Under the pieces are notes generated by a model, which was given only the letters and a program-made list of their open reading frames with translations, made no database searches and was not told the origin of the DNA. 56,081 nucleotides of DNA, taken from NCBI RefSeq assembly GCF_900096565.1, contig NZ_FMYP01000020.1:1-56081 (forward strand), given 5' to 3'. The stretch comes from Williamwhitmania taraxaci (GTDB lineage Bacteria > Bacteroidota > Bacteroidia > Bacteroidales > Williamwhitmaniaceae). Below, in pieces: positions 18,290 to 26,707 of the stretch. The translations under genes and the position numbers were made by a program. Each line of letters opens with the position of its first letter. Position 1 is the first letter of the stretch.

Positions 18290-18320
18290 TTGGTAGATAT
18301 ACTCCAAAATATTACATTTG
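18290..18320 (+). promoter_or_regulatory. ispE promoter
   Basis: TTG at 18290-18292, a 20-bp spacer and TACATTTG at 18313-18320. The predicted transcript starts only a few bases before the ATG at 18333, so the mRNA would be nearly leaderless. Confidence 0.55.
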
Positions 18321-18332
18321 AGAAAAAATACC

Positions 18333-19142
18333 ATGATTGCCTTCCCCAATGCAAAAATAAACCTTGGCCTACGAGTTGTTGAGAAACGTCTCGACGGCTT
18401 TCATAATATTGAAACCATATTTATTCCGATTGGCTTAAGAGATATTATTGAGGTAATCCCGTCAAGTTTTACCAGTATTTCTTTTAGTGGACTGGTAGTA
18501 GACGCATCGGCAGAAGAGAACCTTTGCATGCGTGCATACAACCTGTTTAAAGCGGATATTGGTTGTGGCAATGTTTCCATTCATCTACATAAAGTAATTC
18601 CATTTGGCGCAGGACTGGGTGGCGGGTCAAGCGATGCCGCATTTACCTTGAAGATGTTGACTACCCTATTTCAATCGAACATTTCAACAAGGAAACTGAA
18701 GGAAATGGCAGGATTATTGGGAAGCGATTGCCCCTTCTTTATTGACAACCGCCCAGCCATTGCTCAGGGCAAGGGTGAGATTTTAGAGCCTGTATCATTA
18801 GCACTCAAGGGGTATCATCTGGTTTTAGTAAATCCGGGAGTGCATGTAAGCACCAAAGAAGCCTATTCCTGTGTCAGACCAAGAAAACACGAAACCTCGT
18901 TACTAAGTCTGATAGCAGAACCAGTGCATCGCTGGCAAGGATTAATTTCCAATGACTTTGAGGAATCGGTATTCCAGGCTCACCCTGTTGTTGCCCAATT
19001 AAAACAAGAAATACTGAACAACGGAGCTATATACGCTTCCATGTCGGGAAGCGGCTCCTCCGTTTTTGGTCTTTTCGAAAAGCCCCTTATAGGGGCCCAA
19101 GAATTATTTCCTAATTACACTACATTTAGTCAAATCCTATAA
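18333..19142 (+). CDS. ispE: 4-diphosphocytidyl-2-C-methyl-D-erythritol kinase
   Basis: The start is ATG 18333 (MIAFPNAKINLGLRV); the TTG at 18318 overlaps the promoter and is rejected. Length 269. GHMP kinase: N-terminal PNAKINLGLRVVEKRLDGFHN, the glycine-rich ATP loop IPFGAGLGGGSSDAAF (about 88-103), and the C-terminal MSGSGSSVFGLFE. It phosphorylates CDP-ME in the non-mevalonate isoprenoid pathway that feeds menaquinone and undecaprenyl synthesis. The stop codon is within the T-tract of the opposing terminator. Confidence 0.96.
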   Translation: MIAFPNAKINLGLRVVEKRLDGFHNIETIFIPIGLRDIIEVIPSSFTSISFSGLVVDASAEENLCMRAYNLFKADIGCGNVSIHLHKVIPFGAGLGGGSSDAAFTLKMLTTLFQSNISTRKLKEMAGLLGSDCPFFIDNRPAIAQGKGEILEPVSLALKGYHLVLVNPGVHVSTKEAYSCVRPRKHETSLLSLIAEPVHRWQGLISNDFEESVFQAHPVVAQLKQEILNNGAIYASMSGSGSSVFGLFEKPLIGAQELFPNYTTFSQIL

Positions 19143-19173
19143 AAAAGGGCCGTTTCGATTACAAAACGGCCCT
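19140..19173 (-). terminator. Terminator for leftward carboxylase operon
   Basis: 10-bp stem AGGGCCGTTT / AAACGGCCCT with an 8-base loop. On the minus strand a run of six T follows. It overlaps the ispE stop codon, so the two convergent transcripts share it. Confidence 0.85.
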
Positions 19174-19189
19174 CTATGGTAATGTGAGA

Positions 19190-19555
19190 TTAAGCGAATT
19201 CTACAAGCAGGGCTCCGTTGGGTATTTTATCCGAAACCTTAACATGGATAGCCTTAATAGTTCCATCGAATGGAGCCTTAAGCATATTGTGCATCTTCAT
19301 TGCTTCAAAAACAAGAAGTGTTTCACCAGTCTTAACTTTTGCCCCAGTTTTAACTTTAATCTCTAAAATGGTACCCGGTAAGAAGGACTTAATCTCCTTC
19401 GGATTAGGTAGCATAAAAGGTTTCTTAGTTTCAAACTTCCGGGTTAAGAAGGTTTTATATTCTCCTCCTTGAATCACCATAGTTGTGCACTTTGCTTTAC
19501 CAGACTCATCTAGGTTTGCACAAGGATCTGCAACTTTAACTTTAGCTTTTTCCAT
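19190..19555 (-). CDS. Biotin carboxyl carrier protein
   Basis: Protein of 121 residues. The C-terminal 70 residues form a biotinyl/lipoyl domain with the biotinylation motif EAMKM (lysine about residue 87) and the partner segment ILEIKVKTGAKVKTGE. The first 50 residues are family-specific and carry two cysteines. It accepts CO2 on biotin and delivers it to, or takes it from, the carboxyltransferase encoded 12 bp upstream. Neither a biotin carboxylase nor a sodium-pump membrane subunit gene follows; the operon ends here at a terminator. It could belong to propionyl-CoA carboxylase or methylmalonyl-CoA decarboxylase. Confidence 0.9.
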   Translation of the reverse strand: MEKAKVKVADPCANLDESGKAKCTTMVIQGGEYKTFLTRKFETKKPFMLPNPKEIKSFLPGTILEIKVKTGAKVKTGETLLVFEAMKMHNMLKAPFDGTIKAIHVKVSDKIPNGALLVEFA

Positions 19556-19567
19556 AGCGCAAATGAT

Positions 19568-21112
19568 TTAAAATGGTGGAATTCCGTGCTTCTTATCGGG
19601 ACGGTTTACCACCTTGTTAATTGAAACCTCAATAGCGTGGAGTAAGAAACGACGAGTTTCTTCGGGTTCTATCACTGAGTCGATATAACCCTTAGCAGCA
19701 GCTACGTATGGATTCGAGAACTTATCCTTGTACTCTTTAATTTTTTGTTGGCGCATTTTATCCGGATCGGCTGCTTCCATTATCTCCTTGCGGAAAATAA
19801 TATTTGCAGCACCCTCAGGTCCCATAACGGCAATCTCGGCACCTGGCCAAGCAAAAACAAAGTCGGCACGAAGGTGACGAGAGTTCATGGCAATATAACC
19901 TCCCCCATAAGCCTTGCGCAAAATCACATTAATTTTAGGCACGGTAGCTTCGCTAAAGGCATAGAGCAGTTTTGCACCATGTCGAATAACACCAGCATGC
20001 TCCTGATCGGCACCAGGAAGGTAACCCGGAAGGTCTTCAAGGGTTACGATTGGAATGTTAAAGGCGTCGCAAAAACGGACAAATCGGGCAGCCTTATCAG
20101 ACGAATCGCAGTCGAGAACACCAGCCAGATATAGCGGTTGGTTGGCTACAAAACCAATAGTATCGCCATTTAAACGTCCAAATCCAATCACAATATTCTG
20201 CGCAAAGAGTTCCATTACTTCAAAGAAGTCAGAATCGTCAACCAAAGCACGAATAACATTACGAACATCGTAAGGGTTTGCGGGGTTTTCCGGAACTATT
20301 TCGTTTATGCGATATTCAGGTTTAGGCAACTTTGGTTCAAAGCGAAGAGCTTTACGCTTGTTATTCCAAGGAATGAACGTAATGAGCTTCTTGATTTGAT
20401 CGAAACACTCGGTTTCGCTAGTGGAGAAGAAGTGGGCATTTCCAGAAATCTCACTGTGAACACGAGCGCCGCCGAGTTCTTCCATGGAGATATCCTCACC
20501 AAGCACCGTTTTAATAACTTCAGGACCAGTGATAAACATTTTTGAGATGTTTTCCACAACGAATACGAAGTCGGTAAGAGCAGGAGAGTAAACGGCTCCG
20601 CCAGCACATGGACCAAGAATAACAGAAATCTGAGGAATAACGCCACTGGCAATCGTGTTACGGAAGAAGATCTCGCCGTATCCCGCCAGTGAGTTAACGC
20701 CTTCTTGAATACGAGCACCACCAGAGTCGTTGATACCAATAAGCGGAATGCGCATAGTGAGCGCATAGTCCATTATTTTGGTGATTTTACGTGCATGCAT
20801 GAGGCCTAGAGAGCCTCCAGCAACTGTAAAGTCTTGAGCAAAAATAGCAACCGGAGATCCATAAATGTTACCCGTACCAATAATTACACCGTCACCGGCA
20901 AGGACTTTAGTGTCCATTCCGAAATCGCGGGCATCGTGCTCAACAAATAGGTCATACTCATGGAACGAATCCTCATCGAGCAGGGTTAAAATTCTTTCGC
21001 GTGCGGTCATTTTACCCATCGCAACTTGCTTTGCAATGGCCTGCTCACCGCCACCCTGAAGAATTCCCTCTTTTTTCTTTTGAAGCTCGAGAATTTTTTT
21101 GTTCTGTGGCAT
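19568..21112 (-). CDS. Acyl-CoA carboxyltransferase subunit (PccB/MmdA type)
   Basis: Protein of 514 residues, full length. Two crotonase-like carboxyltransferase halves: N-half with ARERILTLLDEDSFHEYD, VAIFAQDFTVAGGSLG and INDSGGARIQEG; C-half with FCDAFNIPIVTLEDLPGYLPG and AYGGGYIAMNSRHLRAD. It transfers a carboxyl group between biotin and propionyl/methylmalonyl-CoA. In propionate-forming Bacteroidales the likely direction is decarboxylation of methylmalonyl-CoA, but sequence alone cannot separate this from propionyl-CoA carboxylase. Operon with the biotin carrier. Confidence 0.92.
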   Translation of the reverse strand: MPQNKKILELQKKKEGILQGGGEQAIAKQVAMGKMTARERILTLLDEDSFHEYDLFVEHDARDFGMDTKVLAGDGVIIGTGNIYGSPVAIFAQDFTVAGGSLGLMHARKITKIMDYALTMRIPLIGINDSGGARIQEGVNSLAGYGEIFFRNTIASGVIPQISVILGPCAGGAVYSPALTDFVFVVENISKMFITGPEVIKTVLGEDISMEELGGARVHSEISGNAHFFSTSETECFDQIKKLITFIPWNNKRKALRFEPKLPKPEYRINEIVPENPANPYDVRNVIRALVDDSDFFEVMELFAQNIVIGFGRLNGDTIGFVANQPLYLAGVLDCDSSDKAARFVRFCDAFNIPIVTLEDLPGYLPGADQEHAGVIRHGAKLLYAFSEATVPKINVILRKAYGGGYIAMNSRHLRADFVFAWPGAEIAVMGPEGAANIIFRKEIMEAADPDKMRQQKIKEYKDKFSNPYVAAAKGYIDSVIEPEETRRFLLHAIEVSINKVVNRPDKKHGIPPF

Positions 21113-21304
21113 ACAAAAATGTATTGGTTAATACTTACTTACCGAAAAAACAACTTCAATGGCAAGTTAAATCCAAACGCAAGGTTACAAAAACCAAGGG
21201 GAATAATTGCCAAAACGGGAGTGTTAATTCAGAAAAAAAAACATATTCATTTGTTATTCAGCACTAAAAAGACTTCGTGAAAATAAAGTATTTTCGGTAT
21301 CAAA

Positions 21305-22396
21305 CTACTTTGGAGCCATGCGATAGAGAACAATCCCCACTCCCATAAATAGGATGTTGGGTAACCAAACGGCCAACAATGGATCGAGGCCGCCTCCAAT
21401 AGCAAACATCATGGAGAATCGCATAAACAATATGTAAGAAAAGCTCAAAAGTAATCCCATACCAATATGTAGCCCAATTCCTCCTCTAACCTTACGTGAA
21501 GAAAGAGACACCCCAATTAAGGTCAGAATAAATGTTGAGAAAGGGTCGGCAAACCGCCTATGCTTTTCAACGAGTATCTCTTCCATATTGTCAGCCCCTT
21601 GCATGCGCTGCTGAGCTATATGATTATTGAGTTCAAAATAATTCATGGCTGCAATCTCATCCGTCCTTCGAGAGAAATCTTTTCCCGTAATGTCAACAGT
21701 AGTATCCTTTTCCCATCCAGAGGTAATTACCTCGCCCTCGGCACGGATGTCGCGCTCATAGTAATTATAAAGCACCCACTTATTCTTAACCGTATCCCAT
21801 CGGGCATAATCGGTAATTAATTTCGATTTTAGCTCACCATCAACGAACTTTTCCAACGAAAATTTATAGGCAATTTGGTTCGCTGCACTATAAGATTCAA
21901 CGTATAGAAAAACCCCAGGCATTATTTGCCTATGAATATCCTGACTGGCATTCACGTAGGGATTCTTAATGTAGAGGGCCTCAAACTCCAACTTTACCCG
22001 ATTGGCGGGTGGAATTACGAAAAGGTTGAGCAGCAATGTGAGTAATGCTATAATAAACGCGCCTATAAAATAAGGATACATTAAGCGTTTGAAACTAACC
22101 CCACTCGAAAGGATAGCAACAATTTCAGTATTGTATGCCATTCGAGACGTAAAGAAGATTACCGCAATGAAGGTAAATAATGCGCTGAAAAGGTTAGCAA
22201 AGTATGGAATAAAGTTCAGATAGTAATCAAAAAGAATAGCCCTGAGGGGTGCCTCCTTTTCCATAAAATCATCAATTTTCTCGGCTACGTCAAATATTAC
22301 AGCAATGCTTATTATCAACGCAATTGCATAAAAATAAGTACCTATGAATTTAAGAATAATGTACTTATCAATAAGTTTAAAACCAAGAACTTTCAT
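21305..22396 (-). CDS. LptF/LptG family LPS-export permease
   Basis: Protein of 363 residues of the YjgP/YjgQ family. Three N-terminal membrane helices (IILKFIGTYFYAIALIIS, then about 55-80 and 95-125), a periplasmic beta domain (about 135-270), and three C-terminal helices ending at FMGVGIVLYRMAPK. LptF/G with the ATPase LptB extract LPS from the inner membrane. Its start overlaps the tgt stop by 4 bp (ATGA-type), so translation is coupled to tgt. Only one such gene is here; the partner must lie elsewhere. Confidence 0.9.
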   Translation of the reverse strand: MKVLGFKLIDKYIILKFIGTYFYAIALIISIAVIFDVAEKIDDFMEKEAPLRAILFDYYLNFIPYFANLFSALFTFIAVIFFTSRMAYNTEIVAILSSGVSFKRLMYPYFIGAFIIALLTLLLNLFVIPPANRVKLEFEALYIKNPYVNASQDIHRQIMPGVFLYVESYSAANQIAYKFSLEKFVDGELKSKLITDYARWDTVKNKWVLYNYYERDIRAEGEVITSGWEKDTTVDITGKDFSRRTDEIAAMNYFELNNHIAQQRMQGADNMEEILVEKHRRFADPFSTFILTLIGVSLSSRKVRGGIGLHIGMGLLLSFSYILFMRFSMMFAIGGGLDPLLAVWLPNILFMGVGIVLYRMAPK

Positions 22397-23523
22397 AACC
22401 GGGTGGTTAGTTTTTTAATCATCATGTTTTTCCAAGACAAAAAGGTGCCCTCCTCGATCTTAAGACGTGCCTCATTCACAAGCCAAAGATAAAAAGAAAG
22501 ATTATGGATACTAGCCAACTGTGGTCCTAACATCTCATTTGCAACAAAAAGATGGCGAAGATAGGCTTTGGAAAAGGTTGTATCCACATAGTTTGTGCCA
22601 TCTGGATCGATGGGAGAAAAATCATCTTTCCACCTGAGATTTTTAATATTTATTATTCCCTCTCGTGTAAAAAGCATTCCGTTTCGGCCATTTCGGGTAG
22701 GCATTACACAGTCGAACATGTCAACACCGCGGGCAATAGCCTCAAGGATGTTAGCGGGAGTTCCCACACCCATAAGATATCGGGGTCTATCGCTTGGAAG
22801 GATAGGCTCTACCACCTCAATCATTTCGTACATAACCTCTTCTGGCTCGCCTACCGAAAGGCCACCAATTGCATAGCCCTCACGGTAAAACTTAGCCGCT
22901 CCCTCGGCCGCTTTACGCCGCAGATCCGGGTAAACACAACCTTGAACAATGGGGAAAAATGTTTGGGAGTAACCGTATTTTGGATCAGTACTATCAAAGT
23001 GTTTTAAGCCCCTTTCGAGCCATTGCTGGGTAATATCCAACGATTTTGCAGCATAAGCAAAGTCTGCTGTTCCCGGAGGACACTCGTCGAAGGCCATTAT
23101 TATATCCGCCCCAATTTTCCGCTGAATATCTACTACATTTTCGGGTGTAAAAAGGTGTTTTGACCCATCGATATGGGAGCGGAATTCACAGCCATTGGTA
23201 TTCAACTTTCGATTGTGGGCAAGTGAGAACACCTGAAAGCCACCACTATCTGTAAGTATTGGCATATCCCAAGCCATAAATTTATGTAAGCCACCTGCCT
23301 TCTCCAGCACATCAAGCCCCGGTCTCAAATAAAGATGATACGTGTTTCCAAGAATGATCTCGGCCTTTACCTCGGTCTTTACATCCCGCTGGAGCACACC
23401 TTTAACAGTTCCTGCAGTTCCAACAGGCATAAATATTGGGGTTTCAATGGTGCCATGATCTGTTTCAAGCCGCCCCCTGCGAGCTTTACACTCCTTATCC
23501 GTTTTTAATAGGGTAAATTTCAT
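22393..23523 (-). CDS. tgt: tRNA-guanine transglycosylase, zinc cysteines absent
   Basis: Protein of 376 residues. It exchanges guanine-34 for a queuine precursor in GUN anticodons. Active-site segments are intact: LTDSGGFQVFSL (substrate Asp, about 92-103), GGLSVGEP and MFDCVMPTRNGRNG with the nucleophile Asp. The canonical zinc site C-x-C-x2-C near the C-terminus is missing: the aligned stretch PDGTNYVDTT has Gly309, Asn311 and Asp314 where cysteines are expected, while the fourth ligand, His340 in SIHNL, remains. From memory, Bacteroides Tgt looks the same, so this is probably a lineage trait. First gene of the tgt-lptF/G operon. Confidence 0.95.
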   Translation of the reverse strand: MKFTLLKTDKECKARRGRLETDHGTIETPIFMPVGTAGTVKGVLQRDVKTEVKAEIILGNTYHLYLRPGLDVLEKAGGLHKFMAWDMPILTDSGGFQVFSLAHNRKLNTNGCEFRSHIDGSKHLFTPENVVDIQRKIGADIIMAFDECPPGTADFAYAAKSLDITQQWLERGLKHFDSTDPKYGYSQTFFPIVQGCVYPDLRRKAAEGAAKFYREGYAIGGLSVGEPEEVMYEMIEVVEPILPSDRPRYLMGVGTPANILEAIARGVDMFDCVMPTRNGRNGMLFTREGIINIKNLRWKDDFSPIDPDGTNYVDTTFSKAYLRHLFVANEMLGPQLASIHNLSFYLWLVNEARLKIEEGTFLSWKNMMIKKLTTRL

Positions 23524-23839
23524 GCAATTTAATTTCCTTACATTGTAATCGGATCATTCGCGCAATTACTGGATATGCCTTTTTGATACCATATCCAGCG
23601 TGCCGATGTCCTTTGGTTTATTAATCACGAACTTTAACGAAAGTTCTTCAGCAAAAAAAGAGGAGCAAAGATACTCAATATAAGCCATAAGATTGCCCCC
23701 ACTGTCAATTTCGTACCCGATTCACGCTTAAAACAAAACTCACATGTAACCTCAATCAACAAAACTATATCCCCTAAACTTTACTTAAAACAGATAAAAT
23801 GGCCGATTCTGAAACGAAAGAAAGGTGAAGCCTTTGGTA
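23524..23839. other. Divergent intergenic region, tgt / GT2
   Basis: 316 bp without a gene. It holds the tgt promoter element (23666-23673) and a tgt leader of about 135 nt with two hairpins: GAACTTT / AAAGTTC at 23629-23646 and CTGGATATG / CATATCCAG at 23569-23598. No preQ1 riboswitch consensus is visible. Confidence 0.5.
23666..23673 (-). promoter_or_regulatory. Candidate -7 element, tgt operon
   Basis: The minus strand reads TATCTTTG, a perfect TAnnTTTG, about 143 bp before the tgt start codon. Confidence 0.5.
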
Positions 23840-25018
23840 ATGCCGAAAAACTTTGATAAAATTGCTGTGAATTTTAATTCTCGAAACGTGGAACAACTTC
23901 TACTTCAATTGCCATTATATCAAATATTTATACTAATCACTCTTGCCGCGACTCTATTCATTCAACTATTTTATTACCTTTTTTTCTACGCAAGAGTTGC
24001 TGTAAAGCGCCAGCCACAGCACTCACGCCCCGACCAGGAACCCGTTTCGATCGTTATTTGTGCCCGAAATGAGGAGGAGAACCTACGTAAGAATCTCCCC
24101 CTAATAATGGAGCAAGCTTACCCCGAATACGAAGTAGTGGTGGTTAATGACTGTTCCGAAGATGGTACAGCCGATATCTTAAGCAATTTTCAAAAGCAAT
24201 ACAACAACCTTCGGGTTACCACCGTTAAAGTCGACGAAAAATTCACCCACGGAAAAAAACTCGCATTAACCATTGGGATAAAGGCGGCCCAGCATGAATT
24301 CCTGCTACTTACAGATGCCGACTGCTACCCCAACTCCACTAGTTGGCTGCACCTTATGCAGGAAAACTTCATTCCCACATGCAACGTAACCATTGGCTAT
24401 GGAGCGTATAAGCCTAAAAAAGGTGCACTCGATAAATTGGTGCGCTGCGACACCTTCTTTATAGGATTGCAATACTTGAGTTTCGCACTTGCCGGTATCC
24501 CCTACATGGGCGTTGGCCGAAATTTAGCCTACCGGAAATCCACCTTTTTTGCAAACCGAGGATTCGCTTCACACTACCAACTTCCATCGGGCGATGATGA
24601 TCTATTTGTAAGTGAAGTTGCAAATGGGAAAAACACCCTCGTCGAATATCGCCCGCAAACCATCACGCATAGCGAACAAGTCTCGAATTTTAACGCTTGG
24701 ACGTGGCAAAAGCTACGCCACTCTGTTACCTCTTCGCGATATAAGAAGGGTATCAAAACACTAATATGGATGGAACCCATAACGAGAGTTTTACTTTTTG
24801 CTACTGCAATCTTTCTCATAGCCTTTACACCATTAATCTGGGTAGGCACCGGAGCGCTCGTATTGCGATTCATAATTCAGGCAATTATATTTAAAGTAGC
24901 CCAAAATCGGTTGTTGGAAAAGAATTTATTTCTATATTCGCTGGCATATGATTTTGCTTCTCCTTTTCTATATGCGTTTCTCGGATTGAAGAAAACATTT
25001 AGCCCAAAATGGAATTAG
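23840..25018 (+). CDS. Membrane-bound GT2 glycosyltransferase
   Basis: ATG 23840 is preferred over the GTG at 23825 (392 residues). One N-terminal membrane helix (LYQIFILITLAATLFIQLFYYLFFY, about 25-50), a GT-A domain with SIVICARNEEENLRKNLP, VNDCSEDGTADIL, TDADCYPNS (metal site) and the acceptor motif SGDDDLFV, and two C-terminal helices near 315-365. The layout is that of processive or lipid-acceptor GT2 enzymes at the inner membrane. Its stop overlaps the ECF sigma gene by 10 bp. Product unknown. Confidence 0.82.
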   Translation: MPKNFDKIAVNFNSRNVEQLLLQLPLYQIFILITLAATLFIQLFYYLFFYARVAVKRQPQHSRPDQEPVSIVICARNEEENLRKNLPLIMEQAYPEYEVVVVNDCSEDGTADILSNFQKQYNNLRVTTVKVDEKFTHGKKLALTIGIKAAQHEFLLLTDADCYPNSTSWLHLMQENFIPTCNVTIGYGAYKPKKGALDKLVRCDTFFIGLQYLSFALAGIPYMGVGRNLAYRKSTFFANRGFASHYQLPSGDDDLFVSEVANGKNTLVEYRPQTITHSEQVSNFNAWTWQKLRHSVTSSRYKKGIKTLIWMEPITRVLLFATAIFLIAFTPLIWVGTGALVLRFIIQAIIFKVAQNRLLEKNLFLYSLAYDFASPFLYAFLGLKKTFSPKWN

Positions 25019-25614
25019 CGTCAAACCTGTCAGAAAAAGCAAAGTACGACTTCGAACTTGTGAACCAAGCTATAGGAGGGAGTCAGCGTGCCTATTCCGA
25101 TTTAATGGATCGGTATAAGGATGCTATATACTTTCTACTCCTGAAGATGGTTAACAATAAAAGTGATGCAGAAGACCTCACTATCGAGGCATTTGGAAAG
25201 GCTTTTAAAAACCTGCACCAGTATACGCCAAACTATGCCTTTAGCACTTGGCTATTCAAGATTGCAACCAACAACTGCATTGATTTTATTCGCAAGAAGA
25301 AGGCAAACTTAGTAAGCATTGATCAACCGCAAGATGCAAACAACCCGGTTCCAATGCCCACCACTATTCAGAGCAACACACTAGACCCAGAAGAGACCTT
25401 AATTAAGGAGCAAAATGTTTTGCTGGTTCAAAGTTTAGTGGCACGCCTAAAGCCCCGCTACCGAACGCTCATCGAATTGAGGTATTTCAAGGAATACTCA
25501 TACGAAGAGATTGCCGATGAGCTAGACTTACCGCTGGGTACTGTTAAAGCTCAACTATTTCGAGCAAGAGAGTTGCTCTACAATATTTTAAAAAACAGCC
25601 AGCATAAACCATAA
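25009..25614 (+). CDS. ECF-type RNA polymerase sigma factor
   Basis: Protein of 201 residues. Region 2 spans about 25-95 (DAEDLTIEAFGKAFKNL and STWLFKIATNNCIDFIRKKK) and region 4 about 140-195 (LIELRYFKEYSYEEIADEL, then GTVKAQLFRAREL as the recognition helix). There is no anti-sigma gene beside it: it overlaps the upstream GT2 by 10 bp and lies 2 bp before rsmG. Control must therefore come from the operon promoter or a distant partner. This GT2-sigma-rsmG order looks like a housekeeping arrangement. Confidence 0.9.
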   Translation: MELASNLSEKAKYDFELVNQAIGGSQRAYSDLMDRYKDAIYFLLLKMVNNKSDAEDLTIEAFGKAFKNLHQYTPNYAFSTWLFKIATNNCIDFIRKKKANLVSIDQPQDANNPVPMPTTIQSNTLDPEETLIKEQNVLLVQSLVARLKPRYRTLIELRYFKEYSYEEIADELDLPLGTVKAQLFRARELLYNILKNSQHKP

Positions 25615-25616
25615 CG

Positions 25617-26237
25617 ATGGAAGAAATTATCCGCTATTTCCCCGACCTCACTCAGCTTCAACGAGATCGGTTTACACAACTTTGGCCCCTTTACCTTGAC
25701 TGGAATAGCAAAATAAACCTTATTTCTCGAAAAGATTTTGAATTCCTCTACACCCGCCATATTCTACACTCCTTAGCCATTGGAAAGGTGCTGCAATTCA
25801 GACCGGGAACAAAAATACTTGACGTTGGCACCGGTGGTGGATTTCCAGGTATTCCGCTGGCCATACTATTCCCAGAATGCGAATTTACCTTGGTAGATTC
25901 GATTGCTAAGAAAATAATGGTGGTGGACAATATCATCACCGAACTGAAACTTACCAACACAAAGGCAGTAAAAGGCAGAGCCGAAGAAATTACCGGAAAT
26001 GTCGACTTTGTGGTAAGCCGTGCCGTTGCTCAACTTCCTGAATTTAAAGCGTGGATTTGGAAAAAAATAACACCAGGAGGTAAAAATTCCTTACCCAACG
26101 GTATTCTCTATTTAAAAGGTGGCGATTTAAAAGCAGAACTCAAAGGAATCCATGATCCTATTGATGTTTTTGAAATTAGTAGTTTCTTTGCTGACCCCTA
26201 CTTTGAAACGAAGAAGGTAGTTTATGTTCAGCGTTAG
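25617..26237 (+). CDS. rsmG: 16S rRNA G527 N7-methyltransferase
   Basis: Protein of 206 residues. Rossmann SAM fold with LDVGTGGGFPGIPLAI (about 64-79) and ISRKDFEFLYTRHILHSL just before it, both diagnostic for RsmG (GidB), then VSRAVAQL. It methylates G527 in the 530 loop. Starts 2 bp after the sigma gene: translational coupling is likely. Confidence 0.95.
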   Translation: MEEIIRYFPDLTQLQRDRFTQLWPLYLDWNSKINLISRKDFEFLYTRHILHSLAIGKVLQFRPGTKILDVGTGGGFPGIPLAILFPECEFTLVDSIAKKIMVVDNIITELKLTNTKAVKGRAEEITGNVDFVVSRAVAQLPEFKAWIWKKITPGGKNSLPNGILYLKGGDLKAELKGIHDPIDVFEISSFFADPYFETKKVVYVQR

Positions 26238-26282
26238 CCACTTATAAAGTGAAAAATAAGAATGTAAAAAACAAAAAGTTTT

Positions 26283-26312
26283 TTTGCTTTAAAGAAAAAA
26301 AGTTTACCTTTG
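26283..26312 (+). promoter_or_regulatory. rpmH promoter
   Basis: TTTG at 26283-26286, 18-bp A-rich spacer, TACCTTTG at 26305-26312. Among the best promoter matches in the window, as expected for a ribosomal protein gene; leader about 48 nt. Confidence 0.7.
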
Positions 26313-26366
26313 CGAACCCGAAAAGAAGAATAAAAACAGTTTAACGATAGAAAAACATTACCCCCA

Positions 26367-26525
26367 ATGAAAAGGACTTACCAACCATCGAAGAGGAAAA
26401 GAAAAAACAAGCACGGTTTCAGAGAAAGGATGTCCACCCATAACGGGAGAAGAGTGCTTGCGTCTAGAAGAGCAAAAGGCAGACATAAACTTACAGTTTC
26501 TGATGAGCCTAAGCACAAGGCCTAA
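26367..26525 (+). CDS. rpmH: 50S ribosomal protein L34
   Basis: 52-codon gene. The product begins [18 protein letters not shown] and continues with [19 protein letters not shown], the highly basic and nearly invariant L34 sequence, with a short Bacteroidota-type C-terminal extension. It binds 23S rRNA in the large subunit. It has its own promoter and terminator. In many bacteria rpmH adjoins dnaA, rnpA and the origin; here it does not. Confidence 0.97.
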   Translation: MKRTYQPSKRKRKNKHGFRERMSTHNGRRVLASRRAKGRHKLTVSDEPKHKA

Positions 26526-26546
26526 GGATTCAACTAAGATAAATGG

Positions 26547-26579
26547 AAAAGTAAAGGTTGCTACCTTTACTTTTTTTTT
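26547..26579 (+). terminator. Intrinsic terminator after rpmH
   Basis: Stem GTAAAGGT / ACCTTTAC, lengthened by A-T pairs, loop TGCT, followed by nine T. Confidence 0.9.
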
Positions 26580-26707
26580 ATGCCTATTCCAAGGAGTTAT
26601 TCCTCAAAAACAATGGTGCAAATGGCTATTTTCAAACTCTCTAAAGCATTTTAGATCGAAAGTTGTATCTTTAGCCATACAACAGGCACAAGAATCAATC
26701 TGGCTCA

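Larger units (their letters stand above)
18034..18332. other. Divergent intergenic region, hypothetical gene / ispE
   Basis: 299 bp, AT-rich, no gene. It contains the perfect palindrome at 18239-18254, the ispE promoter at 18290-18320, and otherwise nothing I can name. Confidence 0.6.

Noticed and set aside
25009-25614. Sigma/anti-sigma regulatory pair
   Set aside because: No anti-sigma gene beside the sigma gene; downstream is rsmG.
26283-26525. Replication origin near rpmH
   Set aside because: No dnaA, no visible DnaA boxes and no AT-rich unwinding array.
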